Assembly (NCBI RefSeq): GCF_050789285.1
Contig: NZ_JBOUVX010000002.1
Span: 186,001-250,000 of the forward strand
Reading direction: 5' to 3'
Length of the DNA stretch: 64,000 nt
DNA from: CAVPWP01 sp050789285
GTDB taxonomy: Bacteria; Pseudomonadota; Alphaproteobacteria; Rhodobacterales; Rhodobacteraceae
Both the position numbers and the translations under genes were made by a program. Shown here piece after piece: positions 56,476 to 64,000 of this stretch. Under the pieces are notes generated by a model, which was given only the letters and a program-made list of their open reading frames with translations, was not told where the DNA came from and made no database searches. Within the stretch, counting starts at the first letter, position 1; each line of letters begins with the position of its first letter.

Positions 56476-56940
56476 ATGGAGATTTCCAACCTACTCAGCC
56501 AGGACGCTGTCCGGCTGATAAGTTCGGTTTCGAGCAAGAAACGGCTTTTTCAGGAACTCGCCGAGATCGCCGCACCCTTGTGCGGCATCCGGGCGGCCGA
56601 CGCCTGCGCCGCCCTGCAGGAACGGGAAAGCCTTGGCCCGACGGGCGTGGGCCACGGGGTGGCGCTGCCCCACGCGCGCCTTCCGGGCCTTGACCGGGTG
56701 CAGGGTGTCTTCGTGCGCCTCGAAAAGCCGGTGGACTTCGACGCGGTCGACAAGAAGCCTGTGGACCTGATCTTCGCCCTCTTCGCACCGGACGGGTCGG
56801 GCGTCGATCACCTCAAGGCACTTGCCGTCGTCTCGCGCACGATGCGTGAGCCAAGCCTGCTGGCCAAACTGCGCGCGAACAACGACCCGATCACGCTGCA
56901 CGCCATTCTGACCGACAAGCAGGCCCACCAGGCGGCCTGA
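56476..56940 (+). CDS. ptsN: Nitrogen-PTS enzyme IIA (PtsN)
   Basis: PtsN is the terminal phosphoacceptor of the nitrogen phosphotransferase system that signals carbon/nitrogen balance and potassium uptake. The 154-residue EIIA domain has the conserved start LLSQDAVRLISSVSSKKRLF. The phosphohistidine site is in GPTGVGHGVALPHARLPGLD (His near 66), followed by FALFAPDGSGVDHLKALAVV. It follows hpf by 43 bp, so the two may share a transcript. Confidence 0.95.
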   Translation: MEISNLLSQDAVRLISSVSSKKRLFQELAEIAAPLCGIRAADACAALQERESLGPTGVGHGVALPHARLPGLDRVQGVFVRLEKPVDFDAVDKKPVDLIFALFAPDGSGVDHLKALAVVSRTMREPSLLAKLRANNDPITLHAILTDKQAHQAA

Positions 56941-56942
56941 GG

Positions 56943-58364
56943 TCAGGCTATCCTGGCGTAGCCGAAGTGCACGAAGTCGCGCCGGTAGGCGGCGGCCACA
57001 GCGTTGTTGACGACGTCATCGAGGATCTCCTCAACCGGCACCGGTGACGCCGAGGGCGGCACATCCCCAAGGGGCGCGGGCGACAGACCAAGATCATCGG
57101 CCAGCCGGTCGAGCGACCGGGCCAGATCCTCGCGCCGCAGGACCAGGTCGGGGGGGGCGAAGCCACTGATCGCGGAAAGAAGCGAGGCCTGGCTGGCCCA
57201 GCTGGCGTGCGGCCGAAGCCCGGTCTGCCCGCCGAGATTGCCACGCACGAAATCGAGAAACGCAAGGAAGGCCGCGCGATGTGCCGCCCCGTCATAGCCG
57301 GGATCCGAAGGATCGTCCGGCAAGGGCACGCCCTGGTGGTGAACCAACGTGTCGCGCAGATCCTCGTAGCCCGGAACGCCCTTGGGCAGGATCACCCGCG
57401 AGAAGGCGTCGTGGATGCGCGTGGCGGGATGTTCGACCACGGTGATCCGCCGGTGGCCCGGGTTTCGCCGCATCCAGGCCCGCAGGTCCTGTTGACTCAG
57501 ACCGGTCTGGGGCGCCGCACCCCCACCTACGGCCCGAAGCCAGCCGTCCACCTCGGCCTGTGCCACAAGCCCGACCGGCATGAACATGACCGGAACGCCA
57601 TCCGCCACGCGGAAACCCGGCACGCCGGCGCCGCGCGGCGGCTCGAACCCCGGGATGCGATCGATGTCGAAAAGATCGATGCGTGCAAGTGCTGCGCGCA
57701 TGACCTTGGGGTTCGTCACCTTCTCGGCAAGCGGAGCGGGATTCTGCGCCTTGCTTCGCGTCTTATGGGGGCGCGGAAGCGGCGGGACGCCCAGAAAGGC
57801 ATGCAGTCCGGCGATGACCTCGGCATCCGCAAGGTCTGCGTAGTCAAGGTGAAAGGCCGTCTGACCAGTGACCTGAAGCGCACGCAAGACACGGCGGCGG
57901 AAGGCCCCCGATGCCTCGAGAAAGCGGCCGAATTCCTCGGCGTCGAAACGCGCCTTTGCCCGGCGCGCCGACGCCCGGTCGCCCAGCCACCATTGCCCGG
58001 TCGATTGCGCGATCTTCAACGACACATAGCTTTCGGCGGGGTTCCGCGTCAGGACAATCTTCGCGCAGCGGGGGTTGGACAGCACGGCCTCGATCGCGCG
58101 CTCGTCGTGGCCATCGAAGATGCGGAAGCCCCCGATGGCATCCGGAATTGCCGCCACCGCCGCCAGAAGCTTCGTCGGGTCTTCGTCCCGGGCGCGGCGG
58201 GCGATGCCAAGGGCCCCGTCCTGCCCCGGCGCCCCGACGAAGGCCGGATTGAAAAGCTCGCCATGGCAGGAAATGCCGGGATGCGCGGACAGGATTTCTT
58301 CCAGAAGGTTCGATCCGGTCCGCATCCCGGCGACGATAGCGAAGAGGTCGAAACGCGCCGTCAT
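56943..58364 (-). CDS. Sulfotransferase/nodulation-type protein
   Basis: The 473-residue protein begins FAIVAGMRTGSNLLEEILSA, then HPGISCHGELFNP, the N-terminal PAPS-type loop of the sulfotransferase family (NodH/Stf0-like), with LTRNPAESYVSLKIAQSTGQ as the 3'-phosphate motif near 105. The rest is longer than simple sulfotransferases and has an extra C-terminal domain (about 260-470) I do not recognise. Glycan sulfation is inferred. I chose the ATG at 58364, 1 base after the upstream stop. It is last in a four-gene minus-strand block with GT14-, GT2- and GT4-type transferases. Confidence 0.75.
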   Translation of the reverse strand: MTARFDLFAIVAGMRTGSNLLEEILSAHPGISCHGELFNPAFVGAPGQDGALGIARRARDEDPTKLLAAVAAIPDAIGGFRIFDGHDERAIEAVLSNPRCAKIVLTRNPAESYVSLKIAQSTGQWWLGDRASARRAKARFDAEEFGRFLEASGAFRRRVLRALQVTGQTAFHLDYADLADAEVIAGLHAFLGVPPLPRPHKTRSKAQNPAPLAEKVTNPKVMRAALARIDLFDIDRIPGFEPPRGAGVPGFRVADGVPVMFMPVGLVAQAEVDGWLRAVGGGAAPQTGLSQQDLRAWMRRNPGHRRITVVEHPATRIHDAFSRVILPKGVPGYEDLRDTLVHHQGVPLPDDPSDPGYDGAAHRAAFLAFLDFVRGNLGGQTGLRPHASWASQASLLSAISGFAPPDLVLRREDLARSLDRLADDLGLSPAPLGDVPPSASPVPVEEILDDVVNNAVAAAYRRDFVHFGYARIA

Positions 58365-58365
58365 G

Positions 58366-60063
58366 TCACTGGACAAGATAGGGACGCCCGGCATGGCGCG
58401 AGGACGCCCCTTCGGCATTCATGGCCGCGTGGATGTCGCCGACAAGATGCGGGTTCATTCCCAGGTTGCGCAGGTCCTGAAGGAAGCCGTCAAGCCCGGT
58501 CAGATCGACGATGCGGGGCGCTTCGGCCAGATGCGGGGGGCCGCTGCCGTGGTCGTCGACGGCGGCATGAAGGACATCCATCGGCTGTTCCAGCATTTCG
58601 GCCAGCGAAAGGATGCGGATGCGGGCCCGGGCCCTCGGGCTGCGCAGGAGATGGGCAAACGCGGCCTCGCGGCGCTGAAGGCGCGCGGCCTCGGTCCGGA
58701 TCGAGGCCGCACCGCGACCGGTCCGATACAACGCGACCGCCCATGTGCCGGTGACAAGGGTGATCCTGGCATTCGGGTCGTCGGCCAGGAATGGCGCGAT
58801 CTCCTGCCGGTCCTCGGGACCGAACTGGAAGGCCTGCGCTTCCCCCCTGGTGTTCCAGATCAGGTTCCGAAGGAAGGCGGCGGGGTCGTAGTCGCGCAGC
58901 GTCGCATGATCGGACAGTGCCCCGGCATAAGTGCTCTGGCCGCCCGCGAATTCTGCCCTGTCCGGCGCGAAGAGGTGGCCGTGCACACGCGTTTCGGTCG
59001 CGTCCTCAAGCCAGTCCGCGAACCCTTCGACGATCGCGTCAAACCCCGAAAACACCGAATAGGGCGCGGCTGTCCGTTCGGCCGATCTCCTAGGGTCGGG
59101 AAACCGTCCTGGCATCACAAGGCCGGGGCGCCCGTGGATGCGACGGTGAATGGCCTGCGTGAAGACCCGGTCGATCTTCGCTGGGGTCGGCTCGATCGCG
59201 GGGCGGGGCGGCACGGCGTCGGAAAGGAACGCGGCGTAAAGCCTGTCTGCGCCCGGCCAGATCTTGCGCGCGACAAAGCACTCGGACCCGCGCAGCAGGC
59301 TCAGGTGATCGTCGAAGAAGATATGCGGCCGTCCCCTGAAATCGAACTTCGACAGCGTCAGCGAGCGGCTTTCGATCCTTGCGGAATGGCAGCGCACGAC
59401 CGTCTGGAAATAGCTTTCATCGGGAATCCAGACATGCCGGAAAAAGCGTTCAAGCTCGGCACGTCGCGGCGATGCCAGAATGGCCTCAAGCGTGGACCTC
59501 GTCAGGCACCACCATTGCGATCCCAGATGCGGGACCACGCCGTCGGGCAGGGCGCGCCGGTAGCCCACCGCCCGCTGAAGCCGGACCCAGCCATCGAACA
59601 GCGCGCGCCGGCGCTTCCACGGGAACGGGAAGGTCAGCGTGAAACGCTCGACGTCAAGACCGCCGACGGTCCACGGCACTTCCTCGACGGTCACGCTTTC
59701 GATGAAATCGGTCGTCGGGTAGCGGGCCAGGTATTGGCGAAGCTCGTCCACGGGGCGAAGCGGCAGGCAGCTTCCGGATGCAAGGAACACATGCCCGATC
59801 GCCGGGAAGTCCCGCAGGGCAAGCTCGGCCGCGGTCTGCGCGGCGGCGACCAAAGACCATGTCCCCCATTCGCAGCGGAAGCGCGGACTGAAGCGCAGGT
59901 TCTCAAGCCCGGCAAGCCGCGACCGGAACTCTGCCAGATCGGCATCCGAGACGCAGCGATCGACGTGGATCACCACAGGGCAATCCCGTTCGGCCCAGTA
60001 ACGCGCGGCCTGCGCGGCGCGGTCCAGCGCGTCGTGAACAAGCATGACGAAGCCGACGCTCAT
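58366..60063 (-). CDS. Beta-1,6-N-acetylglucosaminyltransferase-like (GT14) with a C-terminal extra domain
   Basis: The 565-residue protein has an N-terminal GT14 'branch' domain (about 1-260) with VGFVMLVHDALDRAAQAARY, VVIHVDRCVSDADLAEF, HVFLASGSCLPLRPVDEL and HLGSQWWCLTRSTLEAIL, typical of core-2/I-branching-like bacterial enzymes. The C-terminal half (about 280-560) matches what I recall as the DUF5928 domain of Rhodobacteraceae proteins, of unknown function. It overlaps the neighbouring GT2 gene by ATGA and precedes the sulfotransferase by 1 base. The product is probably a cytoplasmic glycan modifier. Confidence 0.82.
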   Translation of the reverse strand: MSVGFVMLVHDALDRAAQAARYWAERDCPVVIHVDRCVSDADLAEFRSRLAGLENLRFSPRFRCEWGTWSLVAAAQTAAELALRDFPAIGHVFLASGSCLPLRPVDELRQYLARYPTTDFIESVTVEEVPWTVGGLDVERFTLTFPFPWKRRRALFDGWVRLQRAVGYRRALPDGVVPHLGSQWWCLTRSTLEAILASPRRAELERFFRHVWIPDESYFQTVVRCHSARIESRSLTLSKFDFRGRPHIFFDDHLSLLRGSECFVARKIWPGADRLYAAFLSDAVPPRPAIEPTPAKIDRVFTQAIHRRIHGRPGLVMPGRFPDPRRSAERTAAPYSVFSGFDAIVEGFADWLEDATETRVHGHLFAPDRAEFAGGQSTYAGALSDHATLRDYDPAAFLRNLIWNTRGEAQAFQFGPEDRQEIAPFLADDPNARITLVTGTWAVALYRTGRGAASIRTEAARLQRREAAFAHLLRSPRARARIRILSLAEMLEQPMDVLHAAVDDHGSGPPHLAEAPRIVDLTGLDGFLQDLRNLGMNPHLVGDIHAAMNAEGASSRHAGRPYLVQ

Positions 60064-61070
60064 GCCCAGTTCCCCTTGGACATCAGCCCAAGCAGTTCAA
60101 GCTGGCGCCAGTTGACATAGCGTTCCGACCACTCGCACCACAGGCCCAGCCCCGGGCCCGCGCGGCGGCTGTAGGCGGCATATTCCCGGCTGCCGGCGAA
60201 ATGTTCCTTCCGGCGCAGTTCCTCCTCGGCCCTGGCGGCGAACCCGCCCAGAAACTTGGCATGGAGCAGGCAGCCGCTTGCCCGTTCGCCACCGGCAGCG
60301 TCATAGACAAGGTTCAGACCGCGCGGCAGCAGCATGTGGGTCGAACTGGCATAGGTATACCGGCGGTTCCACCGAACCAGCGGGATCTTGTTCAGCGCTG
60401 GCGCCTCTTCCGGCGTGTCGGCGAAGAAGACCCGCGCCCGGGGTCCGCCCTGGATCCACAGGTGCCGGAAAAGCGGATGGCGTGAGACGACGTAGTTTCC
60501 CGGATCGAACCAGCAGGCCACCTCGAAGGGATTCTGTCCCTCGGCGCAATGGGCGGCATCGGGGTCGCCCTTGGGATACATGTCGAGCATCAGCGCGCCG
60601 AAGGATTTCACCCCCGAGGCGTCAAGCCAGTCGGTCAGCGCCAGGATCGGGCGGGTGTCGCAGAACGGGTAGACGAAGAACTCGTCCAGATCGACGGTCA
60701 GCGCCCAGCGATCGTGCGCATGCCTCCGCTTCAACCAGTTGAGCCAGTCCATCCCGAAGCGGGACCGTCGGTAGCTTGCCGTCGTGGTCCAAAGCGAAAC
60801 GTCGGGCTGGTCGGCAAGCCATTCGCCCGACCCGTCGTCGGACCCATTGTCGACCATCAGGAAATGCCCGATCCCGAGGCGACGGTAGTAGTCAAGGAAG
60901 TATGGCAGCCGCTGGCGCTCGTTCCGAAGCGTGGCGAAGAGAAGGACATCGCGCCGGCCGATCGCCCCCGTACGGTCCCGCAGCGCCGTCAGGTCTGCAG
61001 ATCGCCGCCAGGCACGATACCTCCAGCGCTGCCGTTGAAGGCGCAGCCGGTATGTCGTCGCAATGCCCAA
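60060..61070 (-). CDS. Glycosyltransferase of the GT2/GT92 group
   Basis: The 336-residue protein has LLFATLRNERQRLPYFLDYY, MVDNGSDDGSGEWLADQPDV, and the metal site LTVDLDEFFVYPFCD (Asp-x-Asp near 128), the pattern of the GT92-like group seen also in the large enzyme at 13489. The C-terminal ending has conserved Trp/Tyr-rich motifs (WCEWSERYVNWRQLELLGLM). The start lies 39 bp after the GT4 gene, on the same strand. It overlaps the GT14-type gene by 4 bases. Confidence 0.88.
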   Translation of the reverse strand: MGIATTYRLRLQRQRWRYRAWRRSADLTALRDRTGAIGRRDVLLFATLRNERQRLPYFLDYYRRLGIGHFLMVDNGSDDGSGEWLADQPDVSLWTTTASYRRSRFGMDWLNWLKRRHAHDRWALTVDLDEFFVYPFCDTRPILALTDWLDASGVKSFGALMLDMYPKGDPDAAHCAEGQNPFEVACWFDPGNYVVSRHPLFRHLWIQGGPRARVFFADTPEEAPALNKIPLVRWNRRYTYASSTHMLLPRGLNLVYDAAGGERASGCLLHAKFLGGFAARAEEELRRKEHFAGSREYAAYSRRAGPGLGLWCEWSERYVNWRQLELLGLMSKGNWA

Positions 61071-61109
61071 TCGGCACCTCCGGAACGGCCAAGGTCCGCG
61101 CCGGTGCCG

Positions 61110-62354
61110 CTAGCAGATCGTGGTTAAGGCTAGCTTGAAGTGGCTCTCCCAGGTTGGCGGATCGTATCTGTCGCGCCCTGTCCCCGGGGTGCCCTGCCCG
61201 GCCCCGTCGATCTTCGCCAGTCTCAGCACGGCGTTGCGCCATTGGTACAGATCGCCGGGGTCCGCGTAAACCGCCGCGTCGCCCAGCGTCTCGCGGTAGA
61301 CCGGCAGGGGGGCACAGACGGGGGTCACGCCCAGCGCCGCGGCCTCTTGCGGGGGAAGGCCGAAGCCCTCGGCCAGGCTTGGGTGCAGAAGCCCCCGGGC
61401 GCCGGCAAGAAGTGCCACAAGCGGACCATCGGCAAGATCGCCGCGTTCCAGCACGGTCCGGCCCATGAAGGGAAGGGTGTCGAGCCGCCGGAACACCTCT
61501 TCGTTGCGCCAGCCACGCCGACCGACGATGACAAGTCGGGGAACCTCGTCCTCGGGCAGGGTCCGGTGAAGATCGGTCCAGAGATCCAGCAGCAAGGCAT
61601 GGTTCTTGCGCGGCTCGATCGTCCCCAGGCAGACGAAATAGGGGCGGTCAGCCACTTCGGGCGGGCACTCCTGCCGCACCGCATCCGGGTCCAGCCCAAG
61701 TCCAAGCGGGGCAACGACCACCGGCGGGAGGCGTCCGAAGACCGCGAAGTGCCGCGCGACGTCGGCAGCCACGGCCCGCGACGGGACGACGACACGGTCG
61801 GCGTGAAGCGAGACGGCCTGCATCTTGTTGCGGAACGCCTCGACCGTTCCGGGGCGCTGATACTGCGGCAGGTCGAGCGGGATCGTGTCATGGACCAGAA
61901 CGACCGAGCGGCCGTTGTCCACCGATGCGATGCCTGTCAGGACGTTCGTCTCCAGATTGCTGTGCCCCACGTTCAGATAGACCGTGCCCGCAGGAAGCCA
62001 TTCGCCCAGCGCCCCGGAAAGGCCGGACGCCGAGGGCGTCGCAAGCGCGATCCGTCTTGCAGTCGCCTCAAGGGGCGAGAGGCGGCGCAGACCGGCGAGA
62101 CGTTTCGCAAGGCGCCACGGACCTATCGCTGGGCGGCCTGTGCCAAGGTGAGTGGACAGTTCGCGCAGCGCGGCCGCGTCGAGGATCGCAAAGCGACGCC
62201 CGATCCGGACCAGACCGAAGACCGGGCCACCCGTCCACCCAAGAACCATGCGCAGATAAGCCTGCTCGACCCGGTCGATACCGGTCGGATGCGTCAGTTC
62301 CGCACGCCGGACAAGGCGCGTCACATCGAGACAAAGCGCTTTGGTGTCGGTCAT
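61110..62354 (-). CDS. Glycosyltransferase family 4 (GT-B) enzyme
   Basis: The 414-residue GT-B protein begins LCLDVTRLVRRAELTHPTGI, then DRVEQAYLRMVL. The C-terminal nucleotide-sugar domain has YFVCLGTIEPRKNHALLLDL, LVIVGRRGWRNEEVFRRLDT, and the donor motif GLLHPSLAEGFGLPPQEAAA, then LGVTPVCAPLPVYRETLGD. Donor specificity cannot be read. It is upstream of the GT2-type gene by 39 bp and follows galU by 46 bp on the same strand, so one operon from galU to the sulfotransferase-like gene is likely. Confidence 0.92.
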   Translation of the reverse strand: MTDTKALCLDVTRLVRRAELTHPTGIDRVEQAYLRMVLGWTGGPVFGLVRIGRRFAILDAAALRELSTHLGTGRPAIGPWRLAKRLAGLRRLSPLEATARRIALATPSASGLSGALGEWLPAGTVYLNVGHSNLETNVLTGIASVDNGRSVVLVHDTIPLDLPQYQRPGTVEAFRNKMQAVSLHADRVVVPSRAVAADVARHFAVFGRLPPVVVAPLGLGLDPDAVRQECPPEVADRPYFVCLGTIEPRKNHALLLDLWTDLHRTLPEDEVPRLVIVGRRGWRNEEVFRRLDTLPFMGRTVLERGDLADGPLVALLAGARGLLHPSLAEGFGLPPQEAAALGVTPVCAPLPVYRETLGDAAVYADPGDLYQWRNAVLRLAKIDGAGQGTPGTGRDRYDPPTWESHFKLALTTIC

Positions 62355-62400
62355 CCCGCCGAGCTATCCCCGCGCCCGGCCGCTGCGCAAGCGTGGCCGT

Positions 62401-63294
62401 CTATTCGGCGACGCTTCGATAGGCGACGACGTCCTGAAGATAGCGCAGAAGGTCGTCGCGCAGATCGCTTCGGGCAAGGGCGAAGGCCACGGTGGCCTGC
62501 AGGAATCCCGCCTTCGAGCCGCAGTCGAAACGCGTTCCCCGGAAGCGAAGACCGTTGACGACGCGTCCGGCCACGATTTCCTCGGCGATCGCATCGGTCA
62601 GCTGGATCTCGCCGCCGGCCCCGGCCTTGCGACGGTTCAGCGTCTCGAGCACGCTTGGGGTGAGGATATAGCGCCCGATCACCGCAAGGGTCGACGGCGC
62701 TTCGGCCGGATCGGGTTTCTCGACCATGCCCTTCACCCGCACGAGGTTCGCCTTCTCCTCGGCGATGTCGAGCACACCATAGGACGCGGTCTGCGGCCTT
62801 GGAACCTCCATCGCCGCGACCATGCAGCCGCCGGTGTCCTGGTAGACGTCGATCATCTGCTTGAGACAGGGCGTCTCGGCGGAAATCACGTCATCCGGCA
62901 GGATGACCGCGAAGGGTTCGTCGCCGATCAGCCGGCGCGCGCACCAGACGGCGTGGCCCAGGCCCAGCGCAAGATGCTGACGGACATAGGCGATGGCCCC
63001 CGATTCCATGTTCGTGGATTCAAGCAGCTTCAAGAGCTCGGTTTTGCCCGATGCACGCAGCGCACTTTCAAGTTCCGGGGCATTGTCGAAATAGTTCTCA
63101 AGCGCCGACTTCCCGCGCGAGGTCACGAAGATGAATTCGGTGATCCCGGCGGCGCGCGCTTCGTCGATCGCATACTGGATGAGCGGTCGGTCGACCAAGG
63201 TCATGATCTCTTTCGGGATCGACTTCGTCGCCGGCAGGAACCGCGTTCCAAGCCCCGCGACGGGGAAAACAGCCTTCGTGACCTTGTTACCCAT
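62401..63294 (-). CDS. galU: UTP-glucose-1-phosphate uridylyltransferase
   Basis: GalU makes UDP-glucose, the precursor for ugd and galE products. The 297 residues start VTKAVFPVAGLGTRFLPATK, then SIPKEIMTLVDRPLIQYAID, the signature nucleotidyltransferase N-terminus. FAVILPDDVISAETPCLKQM and GMVEKPDPAEAPSTLAVIGR follow, and DAIAEEIVAGRVVNGLRFRG, then RFDCGSKAGFLQATV, ends the protein. I chose the ATG at 63294 with AGGGA 7 bases before it; a TTG at 63300 is in frame. TTGACG with a possible -10 lies about 40 bases upstream. Confidence 0.97.
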   Translation of the reverse strand: MGNKVTKAVFPVAGLGTRFLPATKSIPKEIMTLVDRPLIQYAIDEARAAGITEFIFVTSRGKSALENYFDNAPELESALRASGKTELLKLLESTNMESGAIAYVRQHLALGLGHAVWCARRLIGDEPFAVILPDDVISAETPCLKQMIDVYQDTGGCMVAAMEVPRPQTASYGVLDIAEEKANLVRVKGMVEKPDPAEAPSTLAVIGRYILTPSVLETLNRRKAGAGGEIQLTDAIAEEIVAGRVVNGLRFRGTRFDCGSKAGFLQATVAFALARSDLRDDLLRYLQDVVAYRSVAE

Positions 63295-63348
63295 GAGCAA
63301 TCCCTACGACAGCACGCACTAATACTAGGATGAGCCCTGACTGAAACG

Positions 63349-64000
63349 TCAAGGCACACCCGGGGTCTCCCCCTCAAGATGATGTCTTATCCAACGAAGT
63401 TGTGTCTGGAATGTGGCAGCTGGCACCGATCTGAGCGGCTTTACGCGCAGCCATTCGCGCTGGACACGGGACGCGAACGCCGCGATCTGGAAAAGGGGTT
63501 CGTGGCGCTCGGCGCGCCCGAAAATGCCCCCGGTCTGAAACCAGAACCCGTCGGAATCGAACCCGACGCGGTGATAGACGGCCGTCGGTCCAAGGGTGAC
63601 AAGTGTTGCGATGTGCCCCGCGCCCGCCAGTTCGGCGGCCCGCGCCGAAAGGGCAGCCCGCTGCCACGGCCAGCCGGCAAGAAGATGCACCTCGGCACCG
63701 GGCGAGAGTCCCGGAAACGGGCGGAAATCCCCGGCCGTGCCAGCAGGCGGATGACAGGAGATCGGGCACGCCATGCCCTCGGCCAGACCGCGATCGAAGT
63801 CTGCCAGAAGCCGGGGAACCGCGTCCGGCTCGCACGAACCGCGCACGACATGAGTCAGCGCGCGCCGACGCTCGTCCTGGCGGACACTGTCGACGACGCG
63901 CATCAACTCGTCGGGATCGCCGTGCTTGCGCAGATAGATCGCCAGGCTGCGCCCGTTGTCGTGCAGCGAACGAGGGCAGCGCTCGGAGGTGCGGCGTGGC
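63349..64000 (-). CDS. Partial protein of unknown function (5' end outside window)
   Basis: The minus-strand frame is open from the right edge through 63351 with no stop; I checked the part beyond the internal ATG at 63906. The visible 216 residues start near RSLHDNGRSLAIYLRKHGDP and end HLEGETPGVP. Composition is protein-like, with Trp/His/Arg motifs but no domain I recognise. It is followed on the same strand by galU. A glycan-related role is guessed only from position. Confidence 0.6.
   Translation of the reverse strand, partial: PRRTSERCPRSLHDNGRSLAIYLRKHGDPDELMRVVDSVRQDERRRALTHVVRGSCEPDAVPRLLADFDRGLAEGMACPISCHPPAGTAGDFRPFPGLSPGAEVHLLAGWPWQRAALSARAAELAGAGHIATLVTLGPTAVYHRVGFDSDGFWFQTGGIFGRAERHEPLFQIAAFASRVQREWLRVKPLRSVPAATFQTQLRWIRHHLEGETPGVP

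Noticed and set aside
57207..58754. A 515-codon plus-strand frame opposite the sulfotransferase-like gene
   Set aside because: Antisense shadow, composition not protein-like.
58075..60120. A 681-codon plus-strand frame opposite the GT14-type gene
   Set aside because: Antisense shadow, no ribosome site or domain; the minus-strand protein has GT14 motifs and coupled neighbours.

Overview
The window is a GC-rich alphaproteobacterial chromosome segment. Gene content and order point to the Rhodobacteraceae (Rhodobacter/Roseobacter group): a petP-petR-like pair, an lptC-lptA-lptB-hpf-ptsN block without rpoN, a VPLPA-type sorting protein, a beta-1,6-GlcNAc-transferase-like/GT2/sulfotransferase block, and the hairpin-type intergenic repeats familiar in that family. 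No rRNA, CRISPR array, insertion sequence, integrase or phage gene was found. The family assignment is inference from gene content; no 16S or marker search was possible.

Layout. (1) 1-13.4 kb: flagellar cluster. A partial secreted protein, motA, a MotE-like protein, a small membrane protein and fliL lie on the minus strand; fliF-fliH-fliN-fliP lie on the plus strand; flgI-flgL-flgK-flgE and motB lie on the minus strand. Upstream of motA, fliL/fliF, flgE and motB there is a CtrA-like TTAA-N7-TTAA element (6-8 of 8 half-site bases) 47-60 bp from the minus-strand start codon. (2) 13.5-20.7 kb: a large glycosyltransferase, then a divergent TetR regulator and an RND efflux adaptor/pump pair with a perfect 14-bp palindrome between them. 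(3) 20.8-36.1 kb: surface-glycan region: ugd, rfbC-rfbB-manB, a 1009-residue secreted beta-helix protein with a perfect CtrA-like box upstream, galE, GT4, a sulfotransferase, a Wzx-like flippase, GT2, and a lower-GC gene for a VPLPA-CTERM-type protein. (4) 36.5-56.9 kb: housekeeping: tRNA-Leu(CAG) with a good promoter, an NDUFA9-like protein, uppP, gltD-GFA-gltB, mtgA, a GST, queG, a DMT exporter, ilvE, petP-petR, an aldehyde dehydrogenase, an RNase D-like protein, lptCAB, hpf and ptsN. (5) 56.9-64 kb: a second glycan block on the minus strand: sulfotransferase-like, GT14-type, GT2/GT92-type, GT4, galU, and one partial gene at the right edge.

How it fits together. Region 3 and region 5 can supply UDP-glucose (galU), UDP-galactose (galE), UDP-glucuronate (ugd), a dTDP-4-keto-6-deoxyhexose branch (rfbB, rfbC) and hexose-phosphate isomers (manB). 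They also encode several transferases, two possible sulfating enzymes and a lipid-linked-oligosaccharide flippase, which together suggest a sulfated, acidic surface polysaccharide. uppP (undecaprenyl-phosphate recycling) and lptCAB (LPS export) are general envelope functions. The CtrA-like boxes tie the flagellar operons, and possibly the secreted beta-helix protein, to one cell-cycle/motility regulator.
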